Shown: positions 10,841 to 20,975 of the stretch, piece by piece
Position numbering within the stretch: position 1 is the first letter of the stretch
How the letters are laid out: every line of letters starts with the position of its first letter
Assembly: GCF_000145255.1 (NCBI RefSeq)
Contig: NC_014394.1
Location: 2,480,001 to 2,544,000 of the forward strand
Source of the DNA: Gallionella capsiferriformans ES-2
GTDB taxonomy: Bacteria > Pseudomonadota > Gammaproteobacteria > Burkholderiales > Gallionellaceae
Direction: 5' to 3'
Length of the DNA stretch: 64,000 nucleotides
Program-made: the position numbers and the translations under genes
Notes under the pieces: model-generated
Seen by the model: only the letters and a program-made list of their open reading frames with translations
The model's database searches: none
What the model was told of the DNA's origin: nothing

Positions 10841-11514
10841 TAAAAACAGAGACAAGGTGCGAAATACAAGACGCAAGCAAAAGCTGCTATCCAGCTTTGC
10901 GCTTGTCACTTACCTCCTGCACCTTGTTCCTGCTTTTCGCATCAAACGCCTTTGCGGGTGCGCAAGTTGATTCCCACTTGTCGGCCAGTGTCCGCGCGGT
11001 ATTGCAACACAGCGTATCGGATATGGCCGCACCCAAGCTCGCCTTTGCCAGCCAATACGAGGCTGACCGCTGGCTCAACGACATGTCACAGCGCCTAGAA
11101 AAACGCCTTCCTGACAAACAGTTACGCAGCGATTTTTTGAACACGGTGCATTACGAGGCCACCCGCGCAGGACTCGACCCGCAGCTAGTGCTGGGCCTGA
11201 TTGAAGTGGAAAGTGGTTTCAAAAAATATGCGGTCTCATCCGCCGGTGCACGCGGCTACATGCAGGTGATGCCGTTCTGGGTCAGGGAAATCGGCACCAG
11301 TGAACAAGACCTGTTCCACCTGCGCATCAACCTGCGCTATGGTTGCACGATATTGCGCCACTATCTGGATATCGAAAAAGGCGACCTGTTCCGGGCTTTG
11401 GGACGTTACAACGGCAGTCTCGGACGACCTGAGTACCCCAACATGGTGCGCGCAGCCTGGCACGGACACTGGCTCACGCCGCAACGCAACCTTGCCAGCG
11501 CCAACCCTAGTTAA
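10837..11514 (+). CDS. lytic transglycosylase (SLT domain)
   Basis: A 225-residue exported muramidase that cleaves peptidoglycan to 1,6-anhydro products. The signal peptide ends near Ala40 (LFASNAFA), after an unusually long n-region of about 20 residues. The SLT fold spans about residues 100-210. The catalytic Glu is Glu125 in IEVESGF, followed by the family motif [13 protein letters not shown] and by ALGRYNGS. The start overlaps the proS stop. The 3' end overlaps the convergent thioredoxin gene by 8 bases. Confidence 0.9.
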   Translation: MIKTETRCEIQDASKSCYPALRLSLTSCTLFLLFASNAFAGAQVDSHLSASVRAVLQHSVSDMAAPKLAFASQYEADRWLNDMSQRLEKRLPDKQLRSDFLNTVHYEATRAGLDPQLVLGLIEVESGFKKYAVSSAGARGYMQVMPFWVREIGTSEQDLFHLRINLRYGCTILRHYLDIEKGDLFRALGRYNGSLGRPEYPNMVRAAWHGHWLTPQRNLASANPS

Positions 11515-11968
11515 ATTTCTTGCTCTTAATATAGTGCTCGACGGATTTCCGCGTGATTTCACCTGCCTGCATGCTGACTTGCTCGCCTGACGGGTTGTAC
11601 AGGTAACTGGTCGGCAGCACATCGAGCTCCCCGATTTGCGCAACAATTTTAGAATTGCCCAACACCACCGGGTAGCTGATACTGTGTTTCCTGACGAATT
11701 CCGCCACCACCTTGCCGGAACTATAGTCCATCGCAATACCGATCACGACAAGATCAGTGTTCTTATGCGCAGCGTGCAGCGCATTAAGTTCAGGAATCTC
11801 GGCAAGACAGGGTGGACACCAGGTCGCCCAATAATTCACCAGCACCCATTTACCGCGATAATCTGACAAATGGTGAATTTTCCCCTGCTGATCCGTCAAA
11901 GTAAAATCAGCGGCATGAGCGGACCACGCCAATAGCACCGCCAGCAATGCAAACGCCGCTCTTAACAT
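11507..11968 (-). CDS. TlpA-like periplasmic thioredoxin-fold protein
   Basis: A 153-residue protein with an N-terminal signal peptide (FALLAVLLAWSAHA) and a TlpA/ResA-type thioredoxin domain. The active site is WCPPC in VNYWATWCPPCLAEIPEL, and the cis-Pro loop is LPTSYLY. It probably reduces disulfides in the periplasm, for example during cytochrome c maturation (family knowledge; the partner is not visible). Its start overlaps the stop of the YqhA-like gene (TGATG), so the two are coupled. Confidence 0.88.
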   Translation of the reverse strand: MLRAAFALLAVLLAWSAHAADFTLTDQQGKIHHLSDYRGKWVLVNYWATWCPPCLAEIPELNALHAAHKNTDLVVIGIAMDYSSGKVVAEFVRKHSISYPVVLGNSKIVAQIGELDVLPTSYLYNPSGEQVSMQAGEITRKSVEHYIKSKKFN

Positions 11969-12564
11969 CAGTGGCCGTGCTTCTTAGGTGCTGCAGGCGC
12001 TTCGTCTTCATCTGAAGTCGCTGCTTCATGATTGACTGCACCGTGCTCGGCCGCATGGCTGAAATACAGCGCCAGTGCGATCAGCGTGATACTCGCACCA
12101 AGATAAACCAGGTCTATCGGCGCCTCAAGCTTCATGTGCAATGCCTCTTCAAACAGCGTCACGATCATGATCATCAGAATCACTTTAGCCAGACGGCCTT
12201 TCAAATCATCCAGATTATTGATCACCAGAATTTTGCTCGACGCCTTGCTGCCGTGTGCCTGATCGATATCGCTGATGAACAATTCATACAAACCGAGAGA
12301 GAAAATCAGCATCACGGTTGCCAGCAGATAGCCATCGACAACTTCGACGATGTGGGACACCGTGCTGTCATGCAACGCCTTGCGCGCCTCATCCGACAGA
12401 CTCGCATCCGCATAATGCAGTGCATGCTTAAACAGGAAAAACACGTCGACTGTGGCCATGTAAAAAATTACAAATCCCGCCACCAGACTGCCGATAACAG
12501 CGGCCAGAATGACGAAACGGCTATTCCACAAGGAACCTTCAAATAATGATTCAAAAAATTTCAT
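11968..12564 (-). CDS. YqhA/UPF0114-family membrane protein
   Basis: A 198-residue inner-membrane protein of the YqhA (UPF0114) family. Function is unknown, though the family has been suggested to be transport-related. Three or four hydrophobic segments are visible (ILAAVIGSLVAGFVIFYMA, LLATVMLIFSLGLYELFI, VILMIMIVTLF, LGASITLIALALYF). The C-terminus is His/Glu-rich and ends KKHGH. The ATG at 12564 (MKFFESLFEG) is preferred to the longer frame starting at 12624, because the family begins just before this helix. Confidence 0.83.
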   Translation of the reverse strand: MKFFESLFEGSLWNSRFVILAAVIGSLVAGFVIFYMATVDVFFLFKHALHYADASLSDEARKALHDSTVSHIVEVVDGYLLATVMLIFSLGLYELFISDIDQAHGSKASSKILVINNLDDLKGRLAKVILMIMIVTLFEEALHMKLEAPIDLVYLGASITLIALALYFSHAAEHGAVNHEAATSDEDEAPAAPKKHGH

Positions 12565-12693
12565 TTTGAGCTTAATACCGTAAAAAACGAACCGTATTAA
12601 AGCGCAAATAGCGGCATCGGGCAAGCGACAAAACCAACTGACTATATACTTTGGCCGATTGACAGCAAAGAAAACGGGGGCATACGATGCCCC

Positions 12694-13578
12694 ATGTCCT
12701 CACTTTATCTCGATCATTTCGGCCTTAGTCTGCCACCGTTTTCCATCACCCCCGATCCGGAATTTTTCTTTTCCGGCGGCAGCCTGATTATCGAAGAGCT
12801 CTTGTACGCTTCTCTGCAACGCGAGGGCATCGTGCTGTTAACCGGTGAAGTCGGCAGCGGAAAAACATTGCTGACCCGTGTGCTGCTCTCACGCCTGCCT
12901 GACAATGTCGATACGGTTTATCTGCCCAACCCGGCTTTTTCCCGCGATGAAATCATCGACGTCATCGGCCGCGATCTGGGATTGACCAGCACCGGGAGAG
13001 GTCTGGAATCGCTGCAGCATGAACTGATCAGGCGACACACTATTGGTCGTCAGGTGATTGTGCTGATAGATGAAGCGCACACCATGCCGGGCGACGCGAT
13101 CGAAGAAGTCAGGCGGCTCTCAAACCTTGAAACCGACCGCTGCAAACTGGTGCAGCTCATCCTGTGCGGCCAACCGGAACTGGACGCCCTGCTTGCGACG
13201 CCGTCGATGCGGCAGGTGCGCGACCGCGTGGTGTACCGGTTCACGCTGCAAAAAATGACCCGCAGCGAGGCGAGTCACTATCTGAATCACCGCCTCCGCA
13301 TCGCAGGCTGGCATGAAGCCCCCCTGTTTTCCGCTGCCGGCATGCAACGATTGCTCAATGACGCCAACGGACGGGCGCGCCGCCTCAACCTGATCGCCGA
13401 CAAATCGCTGCTCGCCGCGTATGCCGAGGGGAAAAATCAGGTCAGCGCACGCCACGTAGGAATGGCGATCGGCGACGTCGGCACGAACTTTTCATCATCC
13501 CTACTAATGAAACACATTTGGCCCGCTGCGACCGCACTGCTGCTGAGCGCCACACTGATCGCCTGGCACTTCAAATAG
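12694..13578 (+). CDS. mshM: MshM/ExeA-like ATPase of MSHA biogenesis
   Basis: A 294-residue AAA+ ATPase of the ExeA/MshM group, which helps secretin or pilus assembly across peptidoglycan. Walker A GEVGSGKT is at 51-58 and Walker B VIVLIDEA at 121-128. One C-terminal transmembrane helix is at about 272-291. The peptidoglycan-binding domain of ExeA is missing, as in MshM. A G-run (12676-12680) lies 13 bases before the ATG. It is the first gene of a plus-strand pilus locus that runs to 27673. Confidence 0.85.
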   Translation: MSSLYLDHFGLSLPPFSITPDPEFFFSGGSLIIEELLYASLQREGIVLLTGEVGSGKTLLTRVLLSRLPDNVDTVYLPNPAFSRDEIIDVIGRDLGLTSTGRGLESLQHELIRRHTIGRQVIVLIDEAHTMPGDAIEEVRRLSNLETDRCKLVQLILCGQPELDALLATPSMRQVRDRVVYRFTLQKMTRSEASHYLNHRLRIAGWHEAPLFSAAGMQRLLNDANGRARRLNLIADKSLLAAYAEGKNQVSARHVGMAIGDVGTNFSSSLLMKHIWPAATALLLSATLIAWHFK

Positions 13579-13721
13579 CTGCACCCGCAGGAAAATTCCT
13601 TTCTGCCACCCTCTATTTCCCTATCAGACTAATTACATAGACCTTTAGGCATATTGACCCTGCCTACGTCAGGTGAAAGACTGTACGTCAGCCAAACAGT
13701 CGCACTCGAGAGGAACGGGCA

Positions 13722-15521
13722 ATGCATTTCGCTCTGAAAAATATAAATAAAAACATGCTGATGCTGGCCGCACTCGGCACCCCACTGGGAGGATGCAGCA
13801 ATCTGCCTGCGGCTATGCCCCCCTCTGCACAGCACATTTCCCTGCCGGCTGAAACGACCGGCACCATTCCCCCTCTGAACGAGACGGCGCCGCTACCGCC
13901 ACCGCCCAAAAGCACCAAAGCCGCCGAGCGCTACAGCATCGTGGTCAACGGCGTGCTGGCGCAGGAAATCCTCTTCGCCCTGGCGCGCGATGCAAAACTC
14001 AACATCGAGATTCACCCCGGCATCACCGGCACGGTCACCATGAACCTGCTCAATCGTACCCTGCCGGAAATTCTCGACGCGATTGCAAGGCAAGTGGACA
14101 TGCGCTACGAGCTCAACGGCAGCAATCTCGCAATTATGCCGGACAGCCCGTTTTTGAAAAACTACCAGATCGAATACCCTAACGTTGCGCGCAACGCCAA
14201 AAACAGCATCAATATGTCCACCAGCATTGCGGTGATCGGCAAAGGCCAGGGCACTGGCGGCGGCAGCAATGGATCAAACTCCAGCATCGATAATATTTCT
14301 GATAATCAATTTTGGGCTACGCTGACCGAAAACATCAAGGATCTCTTGCGCGAAACCGACAAGAAGCTGCCGGAAGGATCGAGCGAGACCGTCACCGAGC
14401 AAAATAACCAGCAGCAAATCACGCCGCAAACCGGCACGACCGCGACCGATGCCACCGGCAGAAATACCCGCAGCGCCATCTCCACCCTGCCCGCGCAGAT
14501 ACAAACCCAGAACACCAGCCGTGCGCGCCGCGTGACTTACCGGGAAGCGGCCTATGTGATTGCCAACCCGGAAACCGGCATCATCAGTGTGCGCGCCACG
14601 TCTCGCCAGCACGCCACAATCCGTGAGTTCATCGACAAGGTGATGAACAACGCGCGCCGTCAGGTCCTACTCGAAGCCACTATCGTCGAAGTCACGCTCT
14701 CCGACCAGTATCAGCAGGGTATAGACTGGTCACTGCTGCGCACACTGGGTCTTAGTCTCACCCAAGTGTCGCCGGTCGGCGCCCTGACTGCAATGGGCAC
14801 GATCAGCTACACAAATCCGGGCAAACCCGGCAGTTTCAGCCTGAGCGGTTCGATCAAGTTACTGGAAACCTTTGGCAAGCTGCATGTGCTGTCCAGCCCG
14901 AAACTGTCGGTGTTAAACAACCAGACGGGTTTGGTCAAAGTCGTGGATGAATCAGTCTATTTCACCATTGAAGTGACGCAGGGAACCTATGGCGCGAATA
15001 ACACCGTACTCACTCTCCCGACTTACACCTCAACCATACACACGGTCCCGGTCGGCTTCATGATGTATGTCACGCCGCAGATCGGCGGCGACACCGAGGT
15101 CACGCTCAATTTGCGACCGACCATCACGCGCATCTTGAGCTACGCAAAAGACCCCAACCCGGCACTGATCAATACGATCACGCCTGCGCTCAGCGTAACC
15201 AACCTGATCCCGCAAATCCAGACGCGGGAGATGGAGTCCATCATGAGGGTGCGCAACGGCGACATCGCGGTGCTGGGCGGACTGATGCAGGATACCCGCG
15301 CAGGCGACACCAATCAGATACCGGGACTCGGCAGCGTCCCGGGGCTGGGACAACTATTCAAGGCGCGCACCGACAAAAACACCAAGTCCGAACTGGTGGT
15401 TTTCCTGCGCCCCGTCATCCTGAATCAGGAGACTCAGTACGATCTGGTGCGCCAGTTCAAGGACCCGGCCAGTACGCCTGAATGGCAAAAAACGATCCAA
15501 AAAACCGAGGTGAAGCCATGA
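13722..15521 (+). CDS. mshL: MSHA biogenesis secretin MshL
   Basis: A 599-residue secretin expected to form the outer-membrane ring for the pilus. The signal sequence ends in a lipobox-like LGGC. A secretin N-domain (VNGVLAQEILFALARDAKLN) is near residues 75-140. A Gly/Ser/Asn/Thr-rich linker occupies about 175-250. The secretin core includes VLLEATIVEVTLSDQYQQG, GKLHVLSSPKLSVLNNQ and, near the end, GDIAVLGGLMQD and IPGLGSVPGLG. GAGAGGAA precedes the ATG. Confidence 0.92.
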   Translation: MHFALKNINKNMLMLAALGTPLGGCSNLPAAMPPSAQHISLPAETTGTIPPLNETAPLPPPPKSTKAAERYSIVVNGVLAQEILFALARDAKLNIEIHPGITGTVTMNLLNRTLPEILDAIARQVDMRYELNGSNLAIMPDSPFLKNYQIEYPNVARNAKNSINMSTSIAVIGKGQGTGGGSNGSNSSIDNISDNQFWATLTENIKDLLRETDKKLPEGSSETVTEQNNQQQITPQTGTTATDATGRNTRSAISTLPAQIQTQNTSRARRVTYREAAYVIANPETGIISVRATSRQHATIREFIDKVMNNARRQVLLEATIVEVTLSDQYQQGIDWSLLRTLGLSLTQVSPVGALTAMGTISYTNPGKPGSFSLSGSIKLLETFGKLHVLSSPKLSVLNNQTGLVKVVDESVYFTIEVTQGTYGANNTVLTLPTYTSTIHTVPVGFMMYVTPQIGGDTEVTLNLRPTITRILSYAKDPNPALINTITPALSVTNLIPQIQTREMESIMRVRNGDIAVLGGLMQDTRAGDTNQIPGLGSVPGLGQLFKARTDKNTKSELVVFLRPVILNQETQYDLVRQFKDPASTPEWQKTIQKTEVKP

Positions 15522-16534
15522 GTCTGCTATTGGATGCGTTAAAGCGCGCACAGAGCGATGAGAACAAACACAACACCGCGCCCCAACCGGAATCAGGCGT
15601 TGCAATCAACGCGCCTCATACTCATGCACTAATGGCTTACAGCATCGCAGCACTCGCCGTATTGAGCCTCGCATTAATCTGGTATTTTTACCATATAAAT
15701 CAATATGTTCCTGTATCAAATCCGCCCAGAGATCTAGCATCGGCAGCATCTGCGGCGTCGGCCCCGTCAGCCGCATCATCGACGGTTGCGCTGGACAGCC
15801 CACTGGCCGCACTTCCGCCGACTGCCAGCGGCGTTGACAGTCTGACCTATAAAGATAAATCATGGACGCATCCGGTCGACACCAAAAATCCTGAGCGCAA
15901 AAAACACAAACCGGCAAAGAAGGGGGCAAAACGCGGCATTATTGCCAGCACCGCAATCGACCCGCTGAAGGCCGGCTACCTTGCGCTCAGCGAAGGGAAT
16001 CTGGATCGTGCTGAACAATATTATCTGAGCGTGCTCGCCCAACGTCCGCAGGAAAAGGATGCGCTACTTGGACTCGCCGTAATTGCCCAACGCAGGAATC
16101 ATCCCGACCGCGCGACTGAATACTACCGGCAGGTCTTGCGTGAAGATCTGGGCAATGCAGCCGCAGCGGCAGGACTTGCCAGCCTAACCATGCACGCAGA
16201 CCCGGTGACAGCCGAGAGTCAGCTGCATGAGCTGATTGATTTAAAGCCGACCGCACCCGAATTTCACTATGCGCTAGGCGGCGTACTGGCGCGCCAGTTA
16301 CGCTGGGGAGAGGCGCAGCAATCCTATTTCAAGGCCTTTAACCTGTCGCCCAACAACGCACTTTACGCCTACAACCTGGCTGTTTCACTCGATCGTCTGC
16401 ATCAGAGCGCCGCCGCCCTGCCCTATTATGAAAAAGCGATCATGCTCGCTAAACCCGAAGATCCAACGCTCGATATGGATCAGATTGAGCGCCGCATACA
16501 GGAACTGCGCGCGACATCCCCGGAATCACGCTAG
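15518..16534 (+). CDS. mshN: MshN-like TPR protein
   Basis: A 338-residue bitopic protein. It starts MSLLLDALKRAQ, as MshN/GspB-like proteins do, with one transmembrane helix at about 38-58. An Ala/Ser/Pro-rich linker and a basic stretch (ERKKHKPAKKGAKRG) follow, then at least four TPR repeats at about 145-330. TPRs suggest a scaffold for the secretin or the assembly platform. The ATG overlaps the mshL stop (ATGA). The in-frame codon at 15482 lies inside mshL and is rejected. Confidence 0.85.
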   Translation: MSLLLDALKRAQSDENKHNTAPQPESGVAINAPHTHALMAYSIAALAVLSLALIWYFYHINQYVPVSNPPRDLASAASAASAPSAASSTVALDSPLAALPPTASGVDSLTYKDKSWTHPVDTKNPERKKHKPAKKGAKRGIIASTAIDPLKAGYLALSEGNLDRAEQYYLSVLAQRPQEKDALLGLAVIAQRRNHPDRATEYYRQVLREDLGNAAAAAGLASLTMHADPVTAESQLHELIDLKPTAPEFHYALGGVLARQLRWGEAQQSYFKAFNLSPNNALYAYNLAVSLDRLHQSAAALPYYEKAIMLAKPEDPTLDMDQIERRIQELRATSPESR

Positions 16535-16540
16535 TTCAAA

Positions 16541-18277
16541 ATGAACACACAACTCGAGCAAGGCGCGCACCAACGTATCGGCGAAGTACTGATCGCACGC
16601 GGTCACCTCAACGATGACCAGTTGCGTATCGCCTTGCAAAAACAAAAAACCGACAACAAGCCGCTGGGTGAAGAGTTACTGGATTTACATTTCATCTCCG
16701 AACAGGCAATGCGGGAAGCCGTCTCTGAAGCGGCAGGTTACAAATCGATCGATCTGGCCGGCAATGTCGCCAATGCAGCAGCACTCGCCCTGATACCCAA
16801 ACCGGTCGCCATAAAATACACCCTGTTTCCGATCAGCTTCGACGCCGCTGCGGGCCATCTGGTCATTGTGGCGGCCAATCCAGACGACATTCTGGCGCGC
16901 GATGCGATTTCGCCGTTTCTGGTGCAGGCCAGCCTAATCGCAGGGCGGCGCATCATCCCCGCCTGGCGCATCGCACCAAGCGCCGAAGTACTGGCAGCAA
17001 TCGACAAATTTTATGATCACGAACTCTCTATCGAAGGCATTCTTTTCGAACTGGAGAGCGGCGAGTTGGACATCAACGCGCTGATGCAGGCGGGCGTGTC
17101 CTACAGCCATCCGATTGTGCGCCTGACCGACGCAATTTTGTCGGACGCCGTCAGTCGCAGTTCATCGGACATACACTTCGAACCCGAAGAACAGTTTTTA
17201 CGCGTGCGCTACCGCATCGACGGTGTGTTAAGGCCGGTGCGTTCGCTGTCCAAAACGCACTGGATGGCAATACTGGTGCGGCTGAAAGTCCTGTCTGGCA
17301 TGAACATCGCCGAGACGCGGGCGCCGCAGGACGGCCGTGTCTCACTGTCGCTGTTCGGCCGGCAGATTGACTTTCGCGCCGCCTCACACCCGACCATCCA
17401 CGGCGAAAATTTTGTGCTAAGGATTTTAGACCGCAAGCTTGGCATCGTCAGTCTCGACAAACTGGGCATGACAGACTCACAACTGTCGCTACTCGAACGC
17501 ATGCTCGAACGCCCCGAAGGTATCCTGCTGGTAACAGGCCCCACGGGTTCGGGCAAAACCACCACGCTGTACTCCATCCTGAGCCACCTCAATAACGATG
17601 CGGTGAACATCATGACGCTGGAAGATCCAGTGGAATACCCCATGCCGCTCACCCGGCAAACCTCGATTGCCGAGACCATCAAACTGGACTTCTCGAACGG
17701 CATCCGCTCCTTGATGCGCCAAGACCCGGATATCATCCTGGTCGGCGAAATCCGCGACCACGACACCGCCGAAATGGCACTGCGCGCCGCGATGACGGGA
17801 CATCAGGTGTTCTCGACCCTGCACACCAATTCGGCAATAGGCTCGGTATCAAGACTGCACGATCTCGGGATTGTGGACGACATGTTTGCCTCCAACCTGA
17901 TCGGCATCATCGCCCAGCGCCTGGTGCGCCGCCTGTGCCCGCTGTGCAAAGTCGGCTATTCTCCCGATGATACCGAACGCCGCATTATGGGGATCGATCT
18001 GAATCTGGAGATCATGATTTACCAGCCGGCGGGCTGCACCGACTGCGAAGATCAAGGCTACAAGGGCCGCCTTGCCATCATGGAGCTGCTGCGTTTTGAT
18101 CGCGGCATCGTCGAGCTGGTCACCCGTCGCGCCGGCCTCAAAGAATTAACCGACTACGCACTGGCACATCAGTTCGTGCCGCTCGCCGAAGACGGCATCC
18201 GCCGCGTGCGCGAAGGGCTCACGTCCTTACCGGAAGTGCGTCGCGTCGTCGATTTCAGCGACAGGATGAGTGAATAA
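16541..18277 (+). CDS. mshE: MSHA assembly ATPase MshE
   Basis: A 578-residue GspE/PilB-type hexameric ATPase that powers pilus extension. The N-terminus has a 24-residue MshEN-type motif at 12-35 (from RIGEVLIARG to ALQKQ) and a degenerate second copy (PLGEELLDLHFI). In Vibrio MshE this domain binds c-di-GMP. Walker A GPTGSGKTT is at 333-341, with the Walker B region DPDIILVGEIRD near 396-407. A zinc site is formed by Cys466, Cys469, Cys499 and Cys502. Its TAA overlaps the mshG ATG. Confidence 0.94.
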   Translation: MNTQLEQGAHQRIGEVLIARGHLNDDQLRIALQKQKTDNKPLGEELLDLHFISEQAMREAVSEAAGYKSIDLAGNVANAAALALIPKPVAIKYTLFPISFDAAAGHLVIVAANPDDILARDAISPFLVQASLIAGRRIIPAWRIAPSAEVLAAIDKFYDHELSIEGILFELESGELDINALMQAGVSYSHPIVRLTDAILSDAVSRSSSDIHFEPEEQFLRVRYRIDGVLRPVRSLSKTHWMAILVRLKVLSGMNIAETRAPQDGRVSLSLFGRQIDFRAASHPTIHGENFVLRILDRKLGIVSLDKLGMTDSQLSLLERMLERPEGILLVTGPTGSGKTTTLYSILSHLNNDAVNIMTLEDPVEYPMPLTRQTSIAETIKLDFSNGIRSLMRQDPDIILVGEIRDHDTAEMALRAAMTGHQVFSTLHTNSAIGSVSRLHDLGIVDDMFASNLIGIIAQRLVRRLCPLCKVGYSPDDTERRIMGIDLNLEIMIYQPAGCTDCEDQGYKGRLAIMELLRFDRGIVELVTRRAGLKELTDYALAHQFVPLAEDGIRRVREGLTSLPEVRRVVDFSDRMSE

Positions 18278-19479
18278 TGCCGCTCTACCGCTACCGCGCC
18301 GTCGATAAACAAGGCCGTGTCACCAAGGGTGAAACAGACGCGCTCAATGAATTCGATCTGACAGCACAACTGAAAAAAAACGACCTGGAACTGATACGGG
18401 CGAGCTCGAACAAAAGCCGCAAACACAGCGTCCACAAGCTCTCGCGGCGCGATCTGATTCAGTTTTTGTTTCAGCTGGAAATGCTGCTACGCGCAGGCGT
18501 ACCGATCCAAGCCATCTTGTCCGATTTGCGTGAAACCTCCGAGACGCCGCACATCAAGGCGCTGTGCGCCAACCTGTATGAAAAAATCGACTCGGGATCG
18601 ACAATCTCCGAAGCCTTTGCCGCCAATCCGGGAATTTTCCCGGAACTGGTGGTCAATCTGATTCGAGCAGGCGAGGGCACAGGTCAGCTGCCCTATGTGC
18701 TGCAGGAAATCGTCGCCTCCTTAAAATGGCAGGATGAGCTCGTCTCTAAAACCCGCCAGCTGCTGACCTATCCCGCCTTCGTCACGCTGGTGGTCGGCTC
18801 CGTCGTGGTATTTTTGATGACCTATCTGGTGCCGCAAATTCTGGGGTTCGTCGCCAACATGGGCGGCACCATCCCGCTGCAAACCGTCGTCCTGCTCTGG
18901 GTGTCGGATAAATTCGTCAGATACTGGTGGATCATCGTACCTGCACCCTTCGTAATAATTGTGCTGATCCTGATACTGTCCAAGATGAGCTATCGCTTCA
19001 GGCGCATGATGCACGCCGCGCAATTGCGTATTCCCTATGTCGGCACCATCATCAAAAAAATCATTCTGGCCCGCATCAGCGACACGCTGGGTTTGACTTA
19101 TCGCACCGGCATTCCCGTGCTGGACGGTCTGGTTTACTGCCGCAACATCTCAGGCAACATCGTCGTTCAAGAAGCGCTAGATCTGGCGCGCACCGACATC
19201 GCCAACGGCGCGCCGATCAGCCGTGGCTTTTCCGCCCAGAAGCTGTTTCCCCCGCTGGTGATCCGCATGATCCGGGTCGGCGAGGAAACCGGTGATCTGG
19301 CAGGTTCTCTGAAAAACATCTCCTATTTTTACAACCGCGATATCAACGACTCGATCAGTCGCGTGCAAGCGCTCATTGAACCCACGCTCACCATCGTACT
19401 CGGCATCATCTTAGGCTGGATCATGATGGCTGTGCTGGGGCCCATTTACGACACCATCGCCAAGCTCAAACTGACATGA
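18277..19479 (+). CDS. mshG: MSHA inner-membrane platform protein MshG
   Basis: A 400-residue GspF/PilC-family protein, the inner-membrane platform on which MshE acts. It starts MPLYRYRAVDKQGRV. Two T2SSF domains are visible: about 75-195 (LEMLLRAGVPIQAIL, LIRAGEGTGQLP) and about 275-395 (GLTYRTGIPVLDGL, MIRVGEETGDL). Three transmembrane helices (TLVVGSVVVFLMTYLV, WIIVPAPFVIIVLILIL, and the C-terminal LTIVLGIILGWIMMAVLG) fit the family. Confidence 0.94.
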   Translation: MPLYRYRAVDKQGRVTKGETDALNEFDLTAQLKKNDLELIRASSNKSRKHSVHKLSRRDLIQFLFQLEMLLRAGVPIQAILSDLRETSETPHIKALCANLYEKIDSGSTISEAFAANPGIFPELVVNLIRAGEGTGQLPYVLQEIVASLKWQDELVSKTRQLLTYPAFVTLVVGSVVVFLMTYLVPQILGFVANMGGTIPLQTVVLLWVSDKFVRYWWIIVPAPFVIIVLILILSKMSYRFRRMMHAAQLRIPYVGTIIKKIILARISDTLGLTYRTGIPVLDGLVYCRNISGNIVVQEALDLARTDIANGAPISRGFSAQKLFPPLVIRMIRVGEETGDLAGSLKNISYFYNRDINDSISRVQALIEPTLTIVLGIILGWIMMAVLGPIYDTIAKLKLT

Positions 19480-20975
19480 AAACCGTCCTGTTTATCAATT
19501 CATCAGGTCCGCGCTACTTCAGACGCGAAAACGGCGTTTGGCAGTCCATCGATAAGCCGGATCACAGCGACCGCCTTTGGGTGATCGCCAATCTGCCTGA
19601 AGAAACGCTGGATACCTTTAAACTTCCGATGCTGTTCGGGCGCGACCGCAGCAGTTTTATTGCGAGACGTCTGGCCGCCGCCTTCCCGCACAGCCAGTAT
19701 TGCGCCGCGCCCGTCCTCGACGGAAACTGGCTCAAACCGGTGACCGCAGCACTCAACGGCTTAACGACAGCGGAAGCCGTCACCAGCCAACTTGAAAAGC
19801 ACGACATTACCGTCGCCGGGGTCTGGGGCATCTCGCTGCTGCTCACGCTGATGGCACGCCGCCTGTCCATCAAGGATGTAATACTGGCGATGCCCAGCGT
19901 GCACTTTCTGCGCATCGTGGTGCTCAAAGACGGCACTCCGGTACTCACGCGCTGCGTCCATCGTTACAGCGAGGACAGCGATCACGAGAATGACAGCGAC
20001 GCTAACGAGATAATACGCACACGGCAACATCTTGAAAATAAACATTTTTTTGAACTCGAATCGATTCCACCCGTACTGTACCTAGGCGACGCAACTTCGA
20101 TTGAAAGCTATCTTACCCGTGCAGGCCTCACCTTGATGCCTCTGCCGGATCAGTTGTCCCCCAAAGGCGCTGCCGCCTACTTACACCCCCTGTTCGAACT
20201 GGCAGTCACCTCGCCTCGCGGGCAACTGGCCCCATTGCAATTGCGCGCGAGTCATCTGGCTCAAAATCTGCGCCATGCAGCCTATGCAGGCATCGGGCTT
20301 AGCCTGCTGGCGGTTATCGTGTTCGGGCAAGCCAATTTTCGCACCCTGATCGACCTGTTCGGGCGCGAGCAGACCTTGACCCGCGACCTGGAAAAAGCGA
20401 CTAGTGCGCGCGAACAACTTGCCGCCCGCATCAGCTCAACCGGGATGGATCCCGCGCTGGTACGTCAGGCGACCCGTTTTTCGGCACGGGAACTTGAAGC
20501 GGCTCCCGCACCGGGATCCCTGCTGAAATTTACCGCCGGTGCGATTGCCAGCTTGCCACAGGTGCGCATCAAAACCTTAAGCTACCGTTTTCCAAAATCC
20601 GGCGAACGCTACTGTCAGGGACAGACCGTGATTGAAGTGCCGCTACTCAAACGAAAAATCGACCTCTCGATAGGCGGCAGCACGACCTCCGATACGGCCA
20701 TAGGTGAAGCAGAGGACACCCCGCCGCGCTATACCGAATTGCAGTTTTCAATTTTACTGACGGAGACGCTCACGCCGGAAGCGCAAATAGAAATCAAAAA
20801 GCGCATTTCAAGCGCACTTAAAGCGCGCGATGGCGTGCAGTTGATGCAGGATCCGGCAGCCTTCTCTTTGATCAACACACTCAAGGGCGGCTTTGGCATG
20901 GACACCACCCAGACTGAAAATCTGTGGTGCATGAGCATACCCTGGCACGCCCTGCAAACCCGGGAGCTGCCATGA
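19476..20975 (+). CDS. MshI/GspL-like pilus assembly protein (divergent)
   Basis: A 499-residue protein lying where an MshI (PilM/PilN or GspL-like) component is expected. Residues 1-250 could form an actin-like cytoplasmic domain (MKTVLFINSSGPRYFRR at the start, GVWGISLLLTLMARRL at 115-130), but no nucleotide motif is clear. One transmembrane helix lies at about 266-286, then a coiled coil (about 295-325) and a periplasmic alpha/beta domain. This topology matches GspL or a PilM-PilN fusion. The name rests on topology and position only. It overlaps mshG and the following gene by 4 bases each. Confidence 0.6.
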   Translation: MKTVLFINSSGPRYFRRENGVWQSIDKPDHSDRLWVIANLPEETLDTFKLPMLFGRDRSSFIARRLAAAFPHSQYCAAPVLDGNWLKPVTAALNGLTTAEAVTSQLEKHDITVAGVWGISLLLTLMARRLSIKDVILAMPSVHFLRIVVLKDGTPVLTRCVHRYSEDSDHENDSDANEIIRTRQHLENKHFFELESIPPVLYLGDATSIESYLTRAGLTLMPLPDQLSPKGAAAYLHPLFELAVTSPRGQLAPLQLRASHLAQNLRHAAYAGIGLSLLAVIVFGQANFRTLIDLFGREQTLTRDLEKATSAREQLAARISSTGMDPALVRQATRFSARELEAAPAPGSLLKFTAGAIASLPQVRIKTLSYRFPKSGERYCQGQTVIEVPLLKRKIDLSIGGSTTSDTAIGEAEDTPPRYTELQFSILLTETLTPEAQIEIKKRISSALKARDGVQLMQDPAAFSLINTLKGGFGMDTTQTENLWCMSIPWHALQTRELP

